Source: an uncultured Clostridium sp. (GTDB taxonomy: Bacteria > Bacillota > Clostridia > Lachnospirales > Lachnospiraceae). From it: DNA of 64,000 nucleotides. A program made the position numbers and the translations under genes. Positions 6,726 through 14,306 of the stretch are shown here, piece after piece; within the stretch, counting starts at the first letter, position 1, and the number at the start of each line of letters is the position of its first letter. The notes below the pieces were generated by a model. The model did not search any database and was not told the origin of the DNA. It saw nothing but the letters and a program-made list of their open reading frames with translations. The DNA lies in contig CAMNRM010000015.1 of NCBI GenBank assembly GCA_946553025.1, positions 1-64,000 on the forward strand. The letters are read 5' to 3'.

Positions 6726-8750
6726 ATGGCGATGGATTACGGCAGGTGTGCAAAAGAAATTTTTGAAACCCTGGGCGGAAGGGAAAATCTGGTGAGTGCG
6801 GCGCATTGTGCAACCAGGCTGCGTCTGGTGACGGTGGATAACAGTAAAATCGATATGAAAAAGCTGGAGGATATCGACGGTGTAAAGGGTGTGTTCAGCA
6901 ATAACGGGCAGCTTCAGCTGATTATCGGAACCGGAACGGTGAATAAGGTTTACGAAGAATTTTTAAAGGTCAGCGGGATGACGGCAGCGACGAAGGAAGA
7001 GGTGAAGGCGGCGGCAGCGGCACAGCAGCCGATACCAAAGCGGATGATTAAGGCGCTGGGCGATGTGTTTGTTCCGATTCTTCCGGCAATCGTGGCGTCG
7101 GGTCTGATGATGGGTCTGGTGGAAGCTTTGGGAAAGGCAATGCCTGCATTTGCCGGAAGCGACTGGTACGGGATTTTGGATTTGCTGGCGAATACGGCGT
7201 TTGTCTTTTTGCCGGTGCTGATATCCGTGTCGGCGGCAAGAGTGTTTGGCGGAAATATTTTCCTGGGTGCGGTTATCGGCATGATTATGATTCATCCCAA
7301 CCTGATTAATGCCTGGTCGGTGGCGGGGATGGATGCGGCGGATATTCCGGTTTGGCATTTGTTCGGCTTTTCCATCCGGCAGGTAGGGTATCAGGGGCAT
7401 GTTATTCCGGTGATTATTGCCGTCTGGGTGATGTGTCAGCTGGAAAAATGGCTGCATAAGCATGTGCCGGAAATGATTGATTTGTTTGTTACTCCATTGT
7501 GCACCGTGATGCTCACTGCATTTTTAACACTGGGAATTATCGGGCCGATTTTTTCCACGGCAGAAAACTATGTTCTTGGATTTGCCCAGTGGATTATCAG
7601 TGTGGGCCATGGCGTGGGCTCGATGGTAATGGGAGCGCTCTATCCGCTGACCGTAGTCTGCGGAATCCATCATATGTACAATGTAATTGAAGCGGGAATG
7701 CTTTCGGCGGCAGAAGGATTAAACACCTGGATGCCGATTGCGTCGGCGGCAAACTTTGCCCAGGGCGCGGCCTGTCTGGCAGTTGGTTTAAAGGCAAAGA
7801 ATAATAAGACCAAGGCAGTTGCTATTCCGTCGGCCTTATCTTCAGCACTGGGAATTACCGAACCGGCAATCTTTGGTGTGAACCTGCGCATGGTAAAGCC
7901 GTTGGTGTGCGGGATGATTGGCGGCGCGGCAGGGGCGCTTCTAGGAGCAATCTTTCATATCGGCGCAACCTCCTACGGTGTTACGGGGATTCCGGGATTT
8001 CTGATTACCTTAGATTATACTTTCCAATATGCGATTGTCCTAGCAGTTGCCTTTGTGATTGCCTTTGGGCTGACCTGGGTGGTCTGGAAAGAGGATGAGC
8101 AGGAAAAGGGAGAAACGAAAGGTGCTGCGGCAGGAAGTGCAGGTAAGAAAGAAACAGATAAGGGAGAAGCAGGTAAGAAAGAAACAGGTAAAGGAGAAGC
8201 AGGTAAGAAAGAAGCAGGCAAGGGAGAAGCAGGCAAGGGAGAAGCGGATGCAGCAATGGAATCTATGGTTATCCCTGAGGTGCTGGAAGAAAAGACCCTG
8301 TATGTGCCGGTGAAGGGAAATATCATTGCCCGCGGGGAGATACCGGATGATACTTTTGCTTCAGGAGTTCTGGGTGACGGCGTGGGCATTGAACCGGAAG
8401 CGGGGCTGGTGGTTGCGCCCTGTGACGGCGAAATTGCGTCCCTGACGGATACCCGCCATGCGATTGGGATGACGACGGATAGCGGAATGGAGATTTTGAT
8501 TCATGTGGGAATCGACACCGTCAATATGCAGGGCGACGGATTTACCCTGTATGTTTCCCAGGGCGAGAAGGTGAAGGCGGGGCAGAAGCTTCTGACCTTT
8601 GACAGGGAAAAAATCAAGGCCGCAGGCTACAGCACCACCACCGCCGTTCTTGTGGCAAACAGCTTTATGTTCCCAGAGTTTAGCGTGCTGAAAACAGGGA
8701 AAAGCGAGTTGATGGAGAAGCTTATCGCGGCAGAAAAGCAGGGAGAATAA
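6726..8750 (+). CDS. PTS sugar transporter, fused EIIB-EIIC-EIIA (glucose/sucrose superfamily)
   Basis: A 674-residue membrane protein that imports and phosphorylates a sugar. The EIIB domain is at residues 1-85 with the phospho-cysteine in SAAHCATRLRL (Cys28). The EIIC domain (about 105-455) has many membrane segments and the GITEPAIFGVNLR substrate-loop motif. The EIIA(Glc)-type domain is at about 530-670, with PCDGEIASLTDTRHAIGM and the phospho-histidine in ILIHVGIDTVNM. The EIIC-EIIA linker is an unusual Lys/Glu/Gly tandem repeat (8130-8250). The ATG at 6726 is preferred to the upstream TTG because AGGAGG lies nine bases before it. The EIIB and EIIC domains resemble sucrose or trehalose permeases, but no phospho-glycosidase is nearby, so the substrate is open. 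Confidence 0.9.
   Translation: MAMDYGRCAKEIFETLGGRENLVSAAHCATRLRLVTVDNSKIDMKKLEDIDGVKGVFSNNGQLQLIIGTGTVNKVYEEFLKVSGMTAATKEEVKAAAAAQQPIPKRMIKALGDVFVPILPAIVASGLMMGLVEALGKAMPAFAGSDWYGILDLLANTAFVFLPVLISVSAARVFGGNIFLGAVIGMIMIHPNLINAWSVAGMDAADIPVWHLFGFSIRQVGYQGHVIPVIIAVWVMCQLEKWLHKHVPEMIDLFVTPLCTVMLTAFLTLGIIGPIFSTAENYVLGFAQWIISVGHGVGSMVMGALYPLTVVCGIHHMYNVIEAGMLSAAEGLNTWMPIASAANFAQGAACLAVGLKAKNNKTKAVAIPSALSSALGITEPAIFGVNLRMVKPLVCGMIGGAAGALLGAIFHIGATSYGVTGIPGFLITLDYTFQYAIVLAVAFVIAFGLTWVVWKEDEQEKGETKGAAAGSAGKKETDKGEAGKKETGKGEAGKKEAGKGEAGKGEADAAMESMVIPEVLEEKTLYVPVKGNIIARGEIPDDTFASGVLGDGVGIEPEAGLVVAPCDGEIASLTDTRHAIGMTTDSGMEILIHVGIDTVNMQGDGFTLYVSQGEKVKAGQKLLTFDREKIKAAGYSTTTAVLVANSFMFPEFSVLKTGKSELMEKLIAAEKQGE
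8130..8250 (+). repeat. In-frame tandem repeat encoding the EIIC-EIIA linker
   Basis: Units of about 24 bases encode variants of KKETGKGEAG, interrupted by one half-unit. The result is a charged, flexible linker between the membrane and EIIA domains. This is one of several short tandem duplications in the window. Confidence 0.85.
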
Positions 8751-8906
8751 TATTGCCGCAGGAAGTAAGAGCAGCAAAAGATAAAGAAAGAGAAAATTGA
8801 ACGAGGAATAACGAAGTAAACACGCAGCAGGGGAGTTTTTTTTCATAGAGAAGTTTTAAGCGTATTTATAAGTGTATTTAAAAGAAACAATAACTTAAAA
8901 GCAGAA

Positions 8907-8948
8907 CAGAAAGCGGAAACCAGATAAGGGAATGGTTTCCGTTTTCTG
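8907..8948 (+). terminator. Intrinsic terminator of the PTS gene
   Basis: The inner stem is CGGAAACCA / TGGTTTCCG with a GATAAGGGAA loop. It is extended by CAGAAA / TTTCTG and includes a T-rich 3' side. Confidence 0.65.
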
Positions 8949-9040
8949 CGTAATCGATGATAAGAGATTATCTTGAATGCAGATAAGCAGTAAGGATAAA
9001 AGATAACAGAAAAAGAGGATAGGAAAGAGGGCTTTTTTCA

Positions 9041-9069
9041 TTGCTTTTATATTACTTATCATGTATAAT
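9041..9069 (+). promoter_or_regulatory. Promoter of the A+T-rich small-gene cassette
   Basis: TTGCTT (9041-9046), a 17-base spacer and TATAAT (9064-9069), about 45 bases before the first ATG of the cassette. Confidence 0.6.
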
Positions 9070-9113
9070 TGTGATATAAATTTATTGAAAGTTCATGAGG
9101 GCAGTAAAAAGTT

Positions 9114-9404
9114 ATGCAAAACTGTGCGATACTCAGAAGTAATAAAAATTATACAATATTTGAATTTAATGGGCATACTATACGTTTTAGAACATCTTCT
9201 CGTTTGGAAAAATATACAAAAATTGTTGAATGGGATAAAGGTTATCTTGTGGTTATAGCAAAATATCAGAATTTAGAGGAAGTTGAGGATTACATTGATC
9301 TGATTCCAATATTAGATCATTTGTATTATAATGCTGATGAGTTTTTGAAACCGATAGAGGAAGTGAGGATTGATTATGCAACTGGATATCAAAAGTATTG
9401 CTGA
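9114..9404 (+). CDS. Small protein of unknown function, DUF4160 cassette gene 1
   Basis: A 96-residue soluble acidic protein, not recognised. It has a beta-rich first half (NYTIFEFNGHTIRFRTSS, VEWDKGYLVVIAKY) and an acidic helical end. It belongs to a run of three tiny genes whose base composition is clearly more A+T-rich than the flanking PTS and permease genes, which suggests acquisition. Its 3' end overlaps the next gene by 29 bases, so they are probably translated together. The promoter at 9041-9069 supports it being a real gene. Confidence 0.6.
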   Translation: MQNCAILRSNKNYTIFEFNGHTIRFRTSSRLEKYTKIVEWDKGYLVVIAKYQNLEEVEDYIDLIPILDHLYYNADEFLKPIEEVRIDYATGYQKYC

Positions 9405-9597
9405 TAAAGCGGATATGATAATTAATGGATATGCATTTACAAATAATGATGGATGGATTCGGGTTTTAAATCTAAATTATTTAAATCATGCTGCGGTTAT
9501 TTATAATGAAGAGATAGTAGAAACAAATATGGATGATATAGAGAGTGAAATTGTTATGGACTATTATAAAAATAATAAGGAATTTATGGAGAAGTAG
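9376..9597 (+). CDS. Small protein of unknown function, DUF4160 cassette gene 2
   Basis: A 73-residue acidic protein (MQLDIKSIADKADMIINGYAF...). The ATG at 9376 is chosen because GTGAGG lies eight bases upstream; a TTG at 9370 has worse spacing. The sequence is strand-rich then acidic-helical, with no membrane segment. It lies between gene 1 (29-base overlap) and the DUF4160 gene (6-base gap). It may act as the partner of DUF4160, but this is inference from position. Confidence 0.6.
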   Translation: MQLDIKSIADKADMIINGYAFTNNDGWIRVLNLNYLNHAAVIYNEEIVETNMDDIESEIVMDYYKNNKEFMEK

Positions 9598-9603
9598 ATA
9601 AAA

Positions 9604-9885
9604 ATGCCAAAATATTATGAATTTAAAGTATGTGGTTATTATCTTTATTATACAACCAGTTGTATTATTGAGGCTATGCATGTTCATGCAAGCGATAAAA
9701 AACTCACAGAAGCAGGCTCTGCAAAATTTTTTGTGAAAAGTAACGGTGATACTACGGTAGAAAAACAGGGTATTTTATCTGCTTATGAAGTAAGAAAAAT
9801 ACAAAAATTTATAAAAAAGCATTATAAAGAAATGTATTTAAAATGGATGGAAATTAGTGATACCGGATTTTATGGTAGTAAATAG
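9604..9885 (+). CDS. DUF4160 family protein
   Basis: A 93-residue protein with a complete DUF4160 pattern: CIIEAMHVHASD (the PPHxHV region in variant form), AGSAKFFVKSNGDT, and the basic C-terminal helix EVRKIQKFIKKHYKEMYLKWMEI. This is the helix missing from the DUF4160 gene at 48-227. It is the third gene of the A+T-rich cassette and is followed by a strong terminator. DUF4160 genes are common in accessory regions with tiny partner genes; the function is unknown. Confidence 0.75.
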   Translation: MPKYYEFKVCGYYLYYTTSCIIEAMHVHASDKKLTEAGSAKFFVKSNGDTTVEKQGILSAYEVRKIQKFIKKHYKEMYLKWMEISDTGFYGSK

Positions 9886-9892
9886 AAAGATT

Positions 9893-9931
9893 GAAAAATC
9901 AGCAGGTGAATATTTTACCTGCCGATTTTTC
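9893..9931. terminator. Bidirectional terminator
   Basis: GAAAAATC-A-GCAGGT / ACCTGC-C-GATTTTTC. The A and T tracts are symmetrical, so it can end transcription from the cassette on the + strand and from the TauE permease on the - strand. Confidence 0.8.
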
Positions 9932-9977
9932 ATACTGCTTTTTCGACAATTTTCCCATGCCTGAAGAAAAATGTTGG

Positions 9978-10754
9978 TTAGCCCAAAAAGTTAAACAGCA
10001 TAATCGCAGCCCCCAAAACTACCAGTACGATTCCGGTTGCACGGTTCAAGGTTTTGGGTTCTGCTTTATTGGCAAAGAGGGCGGCGATTCTTGCCCAGAT
10101 AAAGGTGAAGATTACGCACAAGGCAAAAATCCCCCAGTCCGGCGCTCCGCCGATGGCAAAGTGGGAAACCGCCCCGGTCAGCGCCGTAAATGCCATAATA
10201 AATACACTTGTGCCAACCGCTGTCTTTAATTCATATCCAAGGACAGAAGTGAGAATAAGAAGCATCATCATTCCGCCGCCGGCACCGATAAAACCGCAGA
10301 TAAAGCCAATCATTGCGCCGCAGATAACCGACTGTACGGCGCGTTTTTTTGCGGAAACACCAGCCATGGCTTCTTTTGTGGTCATTACCGGCTTGACGAT
10401 GAATTTAATGCCGAGCAGGAAGGTCATAAAGACCGAAAAATTTCCCATAGTCGCCGGAGGAACCATGGCGGCAATAAAGCTTCCAACCATGGTAAAGACC
10501 AGGACGCTGCCCATCATAATGATTCCGTTTTTAATATCTAAGTTCTTATTTTTTCCGTAAATATAGGCAGACAGGGCGCTCGCCAAAACATCCGAGGAGA
10601 GGGCAATGCCGACAGCCATATAAGGTTCCATGTGCAGGAAGGTAATCAGCATCGGACTAATGACAGCCGCCGCACTCATCCCTGCAAATCCGGTCCCAAG
10701 CCCGGCACCCATTCCGGCGAAAAAGGTTACGATGATAACAAGAAAAATATTCAT
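9978..10754 (-). CDS. TauE/SafE family sulfite or organosulfur anion exporter
   Basis: A 258-residue integral membrane protein of COG0730 with about eight hydrophobic segments. The start MNIFLVIIVTFFAGMGAGLGTGFAGMSAA and the second repeat VICGAMIGFICGFIGAGGGMMML show the internal duplication and glycine-rich loops of the family. Members export sulfite, sulfoacetate or related anions, but many have unknown substrates. AAGGA lies nine bases before the ATG at 10754. It follows the MarR gene on the same strand with a 63-base gap, so the pair is probably an operon controlled by the MarR protein. Confidence 0.85.
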   Translation of the reverse strand: MNIFLVIIVTFFAGMGAGLGTGFAGMSAAAVISPMLITFLHMEPYMAVGIALSSDVLASALSAYIYGKNKNLDIKNGIIMMGSVLVFTMVGSFIAAMVPPATMGNFSVFMTFLLGIKFIVKPVMTTKEAMAGVSAKKRAVQSVICGAMIGFICGFIGAGGGMMMLLILTSVLGYELKTAVGTSVFIMAFTALTGAVSHFAIGGAPDWGIFALCVIFTFIWARIAALFANKAEPKTLNRATGIVLVVLGAAIMLFNFLG

Positions 10755-10770
10755 GAAAACATTCCTTCTT

Positions 10771-10800
10771 TCTATTACGATATTTTCTATTACGATATAT
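10771..10800. repeat. Two 15-bp direct repeats between marR and the TauE gene
   Basis: TCTATTACGATATTT followed directly by TCTATTACGATATAT, just upstream of the permease start codon. It may be a regulator half-site pair or a slippage duplication. Confidence 0.7.
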
Positions 10801-10817
10801 TCATAGTTAATTTTCCT

Positions 10818-11273
10818 TTATTTTCCGATGATTTTTGCTGATGCAGGCTTCATCATCTTATCCAGGTTTTTATCCATCGCACAGAAAACACGGTGAAAGG
10901 TATTCAGTTCGTCCGGATCAATCGTCTGAAGCAATTCCTGAAAAAATACAGCCTGAATTTTTCTCCCACGTTCGATGAGCGGGGATGCTTTTTCGGTGCA
11001 GGTAAGGCAGGTTTTCCTGCGGTCGCCGGGAACGGCAGCCCTTTCGATATAGCCTTCATTGACCAGCTTATCGACATTAACGGATACCAGATTCGCTTTA
11101 ATTCCGCGGATTTCTACGATATCCCTGGCTGTGTTGTGCGCAGGGTTATTGGCAAGGAACATCAGGATATCAAAGGCCGTCTGCGGTAATTTTATCTCCT
11201 GGCAGAGCGGGCGGCAGTAGGCGGTGTAAGCCTGGAGCAGCTTGTAAGGGAATTGAAGATTCATCTGCATCAT
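10818..11273 (-). CDS. MarR-family transcriptional regulator
   Basis: A 151-residue winged-helix repressor. The DNA-binding part reads LPQTAFDILMFLANNPAHNTARDIVEIRGIKANLVSVNVDKLVNEGYIERAAVPGDRRKTCLTCTEKA (key residues: recognition helix KANLVSVNVDKL, wing PGDRRKTCLTCT). Flanking helices form the dimer interface. GGAGGAGAG precedes the ATG. A TTGACA promoter and an inverted repeat (11303-11314) lie upstream, consistent with autoregulation. It is divergent from the TetR gene and probably controls the TauE permease downstream. Confidence 0.88.
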   Translation of the reverse strand: MMQMNLQFPYKLLQAYTAYCRPLCQEIKLPQTAFDILMFLANNPAHNTARDIVEIRGIKANLVSVNVDKLVNEGYIERAAVPGDRRKTCLTCTEKASPLIERGRKIQAVFFQELLQTIDPDELNTFHRVFCAMDKNLDKMMKPASAKIIGK

Positions 11274-11302
11274 ATCTCTCCTCCTTGTTCAAAAAAGAAT
11301 AG

Positions 11303-11314
11303 TTCAAAAATGAA
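11303..11314. promoter_or_regulatory. Candidate MarR operator
   Basis: TTCAAAAATGAA, a small inverted repeat between the predicted marR transcription start and its ribosome binding site. A second TTCAAAAA lies about 16 bases away. This is a typical position for autorepression; no binding data can be inferred. Confidence 0.4.
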
Positions 11315-11333
11315 TTAACTAAATATGAAATAC

Positions 11334-11362
11334 ATCTTACCGCAAAAAATAATCAATGTCAA
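11334..11362 (-). promoter_or_regulatory. Sigma-A promoter of marR-tauE
   Basis: On the - strand a perfect TTGACA (+ strand 11357-11362), a 17-base spacer and TAAGAT (11334-11339). Confidence 0.75.
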
Positions 11363-11453
11363 CTGTTTTTTTTGCATCAATTAGGCAAGTTTTCAAATCG
11401 GGTTGAAGCCGGTAACGGCCTGTGATACAATCAAATGGAAAATAGAAGGCAGT

Positions 11454-11479
11454 GTTGCTGTAAACGTGTGAACAGTAAC
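11454..11479 (+). repeat. Dispersed 26-bp palindrome, copy in front of the TetR gene
   Basis: Arms GTTGCTGT and ACAGTAAC around AAACGTGTGA. It ends 61 bases before the TetR ATG, in the same orientation as the gene. The fourth base pair of the stem is a G-T wobble here. Confidence 0.85.
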
Positions 11480-11540
11480 AAAGCAGCAGTAGACAAAAGA
11501 TACAGTAAGCGGCAGTGAAGATAAGGAGATAAGGAAAATT

Positions 11541-12107
11541 ATGGAAAACAAACAGGATAAAATGAAATACCGCCTGGCGGATTCCATAAAGGAGTGTATG
11601 AAAACCATTCCTGTAGATAGGATTACCGTTAAAAATATCGTTGAGGGCTGCGGCACGACCAGGCAGACCTTTTACCGGCATTTTCTGGATAAATACGATT
11701 TAATTAACTGGTATTTTGATAAACTGGTTCTGGCATCGTTTGCGCAGATGGGGCAGGGGGCTACGGTGTATGAGGGGTTAGTGAAGAAGTTTCATTTTAT
11801 CCGGCAGGAGAGGGTGTTTTTTGCCGAGGCGTTTCGCTCCGACGACAGAAATTCATTAAAGGAACATGATTTTGACCTGATTCTGCAGTTTTACCTGGAT
11901 AAGATGATGGAAAAAACCGGACGTCTGCCCGATGAGGAGATTCGTTTCCTGCTGGAAATGTATTGCCGGGGATCGGTGTATATGACGGTGAAATGGGTAT
12001 TAACCGGGATGAAATCGACGCCGGAGGAGATAGCAAAGTCCCTGGTGGATGCCATGCCCGAGAAGCTGGGACGGGAATTTCGGGTGCTGGGCTTGATTGG
12101 GGTGTAG
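11541..12107 (+). CDS. TetR/AcrR-family transcriptional regulator
   Basis: A 188-residue regulator. The N-terminal helix-turn-helix is clear: RLADSIKECMKTIPVDRITVKNIVEGCGTTRQTFYRHFLDKYDLINWYF, with the recognition part TTRQTFYRHF. The C-terminal half is the helical ligand/dimer domain of the DhaS-like branch (YCRGSVYMTVKWVLTGMKSTPEEIAKSL). AAGGAGATAAGGAAAATT precedes the ATG. The downstream neighbour is fucO, with a near-perfect palindrome between them (12169-12194) that could be its operator. The ligand is unknown. Confidence 0.85.
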   Translation: MENKQDKMKYRLADSIKECMKTIPVDRITVKNIVEGCGTTRQTFYRHFLDKYDLINWYFDKLVLASFAQMGQGATVYEGLVKKFHFIRQERVFFAEAFRSDDRNSLKEHDFDLILQFYLDKMMEKTGRLPDEEIRFLLEMYCRGSVYMTVKWVLTGMKSTPEEIAKSLVDAMPEKLGREFRVLGLIGV

Positions 12108-12168
12108 CAGGTGGTTGAACGTGTAGTTTCGCAGGGTTTGAAACCTGACAGAGCGATTTTTTTGGAAG

Positions 12169-12194
12169 AGTTACAAATCCCGGGATCTGTAACT
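12169..12194. promoter_or_regulatory. 26-nt near-perfect palindrome upstream of fucO
   Basis: AGTTACAAATCCC is followed directly by GGGATCTGTAACT, giving 12 of 13 paired positions. It touches the weak -35 region of the fucO promoter, so it suits an operator for a dimeric regulator. It could also act as a terminator hairpin for the TetR gene (TTTT follows). It is unrelated to the dispersed 26-bp repeat. Confidence 0.55.
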
Positions 12195-12222
12195 TCCTTT
12201 TCCTGGAAGAGTTTGTTATACT
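12194..12222 (+). promoter_or_regulatory. Possible fucO promoter
   Basis: TATACT (12217-12222) with a poor -35, TTCCTT, 17 bases upstream (12194-12199). The weak -35 next to a palindrome suggests a regulated promoter. Confidence 0.4.
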
Positions 12223-12263
12223 ATTAACAGATGGAATTTGGTGGTTTATGGTGGTTTAGAACT

Positions 12264-12376
12264 GCCGGAACAGTAAAAGAAAAATAACCAAAACGGTAAA
12301 AGAAAAAACCAGAACCGTGAAAAAAATTACCAAAACCGAAAAAAATTACCAAATAACAAAATAACAAAACAAGAAA
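12264..12376. repeat. Degenerate A-rich tandem repeats in the fucO leader
   Basis: Four or five decayed copies of a unit of roughly 20 bases built from ACCGTAAAAGAAAAATTACC variants occupy the leader up to the ribosome binding site. There is no reading frame and no stable stem. Confidence 0.6.
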
Positions 12377-12388
12377 AGGAGAAAAACG

Positions 12389-13537
12389 ATGGCAAACCGA
12401 ATTGTATTGAATGAAACTTCTTATCATGGCGCGGGGGCGATTAAGGAGATTGCCGCAGAGGCAAAGGCAAGGGGATTTAAAAAAGCTTTTGTCTGCTCAG
12501 ACCCGGATTTAATTAAGTTCAATGTAACGAAAAAGGTAACGGATGTGCTGGATGAGGCAGGGTTGGTTTATGAGATTTATTCCAATATCAAGGCAAATCC
12601 TACGATTGAGAATGTACAGACCGGCGTTGCAGCATTTAAAGCATCAGGGGCGGATTATCTTATCGCTATCGGCGGCGGATCTTCCATGGATACGGCGAAG
12701 GCTATCGGCATTATTATTGCCAATCCGGAATTTGAAGATGTAAGAAGCTTAGAGGGTGTGGCACCGACGAAGAATAAGTGCGTGCCGATTATTGCTGTTC
12801 CGACGACGGCAGGTACGGCGGCAGAGGTTACGATCAATTACGTTATCACCGATGCAGAGAAAAACCGCAAGATGGTTTGTGTGGACGTTCATGATATTCC
12901 GGTTGTAGCCGTAGTTGACCCGGAGATGATGGCTTCCATGCCCAAGGGACTGACCGCGGCAACCGGTATGGATGCCCTGACCCATGCTATTGAAGGCTAT
13001 ATCACCAAGGGCGCGTGGGAAATGACGGATATGTTCCACTTAAAGGCAATTGAAATTATCAGCAAATATCTGCGCGACGCGGTGAATAATACCCCCGAAG
13101 GGCGCACACAGATGGCATTGGGCCAGTACATTGCCGGAATGGGCTTTTCTAATGTGGGTCTTGGCATTGTCCACTCGATGGCACATCCTCTGGGCGCGTT
13201 ATACGATACCCCGCACGGCGTGGCGAATGCAATTATCCTTCCTACGGTAATGGAATATAATGCTCCGGCGACGGGAGATAAGTATAAATATATTGCACAG
13301 GCCATGGGCGTAGAGAAAACCGAAACGATGAGTCAGGAGGAGTACAGAAAGGCTGCTATCGATGCGGTGAAGAAGCTTTCCGAGGATGTGGGAATCCCTG
13401 CGGACTTAAAGGCGATTGTAAAGCCGGAAGATGTGCAGTTCTTAGCAGAGTCCGCATTTGCCGACGCCTGCCGCCCGGGAAATCCAAGAGATACCTCGGT
13501 GGAGGAAATTAAGGCATTGTATGAATCTCTGATGTAA
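12389..13537 (+). CDS. fucO: Lactaldehyde reductase / 1,2-propanediol oxidoreductase
   Basis: A 382-residue iron-containing (group III) alcohol dehydrogenase that reduces L-lactaldehyde to 1,2-propanediol with NADH, the end step of anaerobic fucose or rhamnose use. Identity to E. coli FucO is visible along the whole length, starting with MANRIVLNET. NAD-binding motif: GGGSSMDTAKAIG. Iron ligands correspond to the Asp and His of GMDALTHAIEGY and the two His of HSMAHPLGALYDTPHG (E. coli D196, H200, H263, H277). AAGGAGAAAAACG precedes the ATG. It is monocistronic with its own terminator. Related enzymes also reduce other short aldehydes, so the in vivo substrate is likely but not proven. Confidence 0.92.
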   Translation: MANRIVLNETSYHGAGAIKEIAAEAKARGFKKAFVCSDPDLIKFNVTKKVTDVLDEAGLVYEIYSNIKANPTIENVQTGVAAFKASGADYLIAIGGGSSMDTAKAIGIIIANPEFEDVRSLEGVAPTKNKCVPIIAVPTTAGTAAEVTINYVITDAEKNRKMVCVDVHDIPVVAVVDPEMMASMPKGLTAATGMDALTHAIEGYITKGAWEMTDMFHLKAIEIISKYLRDAVNNTPEGRTQMALGQYIAGMGFSNVGLGIVHSMAHPLGALYDTPHGVANAIILPTVMEYNAPATGDKYKYIAQAMGVEKTETMSQEEYRKAAIDAVKKLSEDVGIPADLKAIVKPEDVQFLAESAFADACRPGNPRDTSVEEIKALYESLM

Positions 13538-13575
13538 AGATGGGATTTGTGAAGACTTTAACCTATTAAGGAAGT

Positions 13576-13620
13576 AAGCGGCGGTCAGGGCAGAAGTTAT
13601 GTCGGGCAGCCGCTTTTTTG
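13576..13620 (+). terminator. Intrinsic terminator of fucO
   Basis: Stem AAGCGGC / GCCGCTT followed by TTTTT. The long loop contains further weak pairing. Confidence 0.75.
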
Positions 13621-13702
13621 TCTGTCTTATTATTTTTAAATTAAAGGATCATCGAAAGAATTTTACATCTAAAGCAATCCAAAGGTTTTTCATCTTTTTA
13701 AC

Positions 13703-13731
13703 TTGCAGTCCCCATCAATCGGGTTTATAAT
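13703..13731 (+). promoter_or_regulatory. Promoter of the antiporter operon
   Basis: TTGCAG (13703-13708), a 17-base spacer and TATAAT (13726-13731), about 100 bases upstream of mrpE. No other clear promoter was found until the palindrome-containing gap at 15232. Confidence 0.7.
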
Positions 13732-13829
13732 GGAAACGATGTACAGGGGATTTTTTGCTGCTGTTCAAATTGTTCATATATTTACGGTAATGCTTTTTTA
13801 CATTTGCAAAGTTAGGAGGATCTGTGCCC

Positions 13830-14306
13830 ATGTTTTTGCTGTTTTTTCTTGTATGGATCATTCTCAATGGCAGGATAACGGTGGAAATCACCATCCTTGG
13901 CCTGATCTTGTCTGCGGTTTTGTTTTATTTTATCTGCCGCTACATGGACTACAGTATAAAAAAAGAGTTTATGCTGTTCCATCTCATTCCTCTGTTTTTC
14001 CAATATTTTTATATTTTAGTAAAAGAAATCGTTAAAGCGAATCTTTGTGTCCTGCGAATCATTACTTCGCCGGAAATTCAGCCGGAGCCTGCTCTGGTGT
14101 ATTTTTGTACGGATCTTAAGAGCGAATTGTCCAAGGTAATCCTGGCCAATTCCATTACCCTTACGCCGGGGACGATTACCGTTTCCCTGGAAGACAACCG
14201 TTTTTGCGTGCACTGCCTGGATCGTGAACTGGCGGAGGGCATGGAAGAATCGGTGTTTGTAGAACTGTTAAAGAAAATGGAAGAAGAGGAAAGAAAATGG
14301 AGATAA
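13830..14306 (+). CDS. mrpE: Na+/H+ antiporter subunit E (MrpE/MnhE)
   Basis: A 158-residue membrane protein with two N-terminal hydrophobic segments and a soluble C-terminal domain. MrpE family marks are the LSKVILANSITLTPGTITVSLE motif and the final FCVHCLDRELAEGMEESVFVELLKKME. It is an accessory subunit of the multisubunit cation/proton antiporter, needed for assembly. The ATG at 13830 is chosen because AGGAGGA lies nine bases upstream; a GTG at 13824 is too close. First gene of the operon; it overlaps mrpF by ten bases. Confidence 0.9.
   Translation: MFLLFFLVWIILNGRITVEITILGLILSAVLFYFICRYMDYSIKKEFMLFHLIPLFFQYFYILVKEIVKANLCVLRIITSPEIQPEPALVYFCTDLKSELSKVILANSITLTPGTITVSLEDNRFCVHCLDRELAEGMEESVFVELLKKMEEEERKWR

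Larger units (their letters stand above)
8751..9113. other. Intergenic region after the PTS gene
   Basis: It holds the PTS terminator (8907-8948) and, at its end, the promoter of the small A+T-rich cassette (9041-9069). The remaining A-rich sequence shows no gene. Confidence 0.6.

Noticed and set aside
9061..9258. 65-codon frame at the start of the A+T-rich cassette
   Set aside because: It overlaps the promoter -10 and the better-supported 96-residue gene in another frame, with no ribosome binding site.
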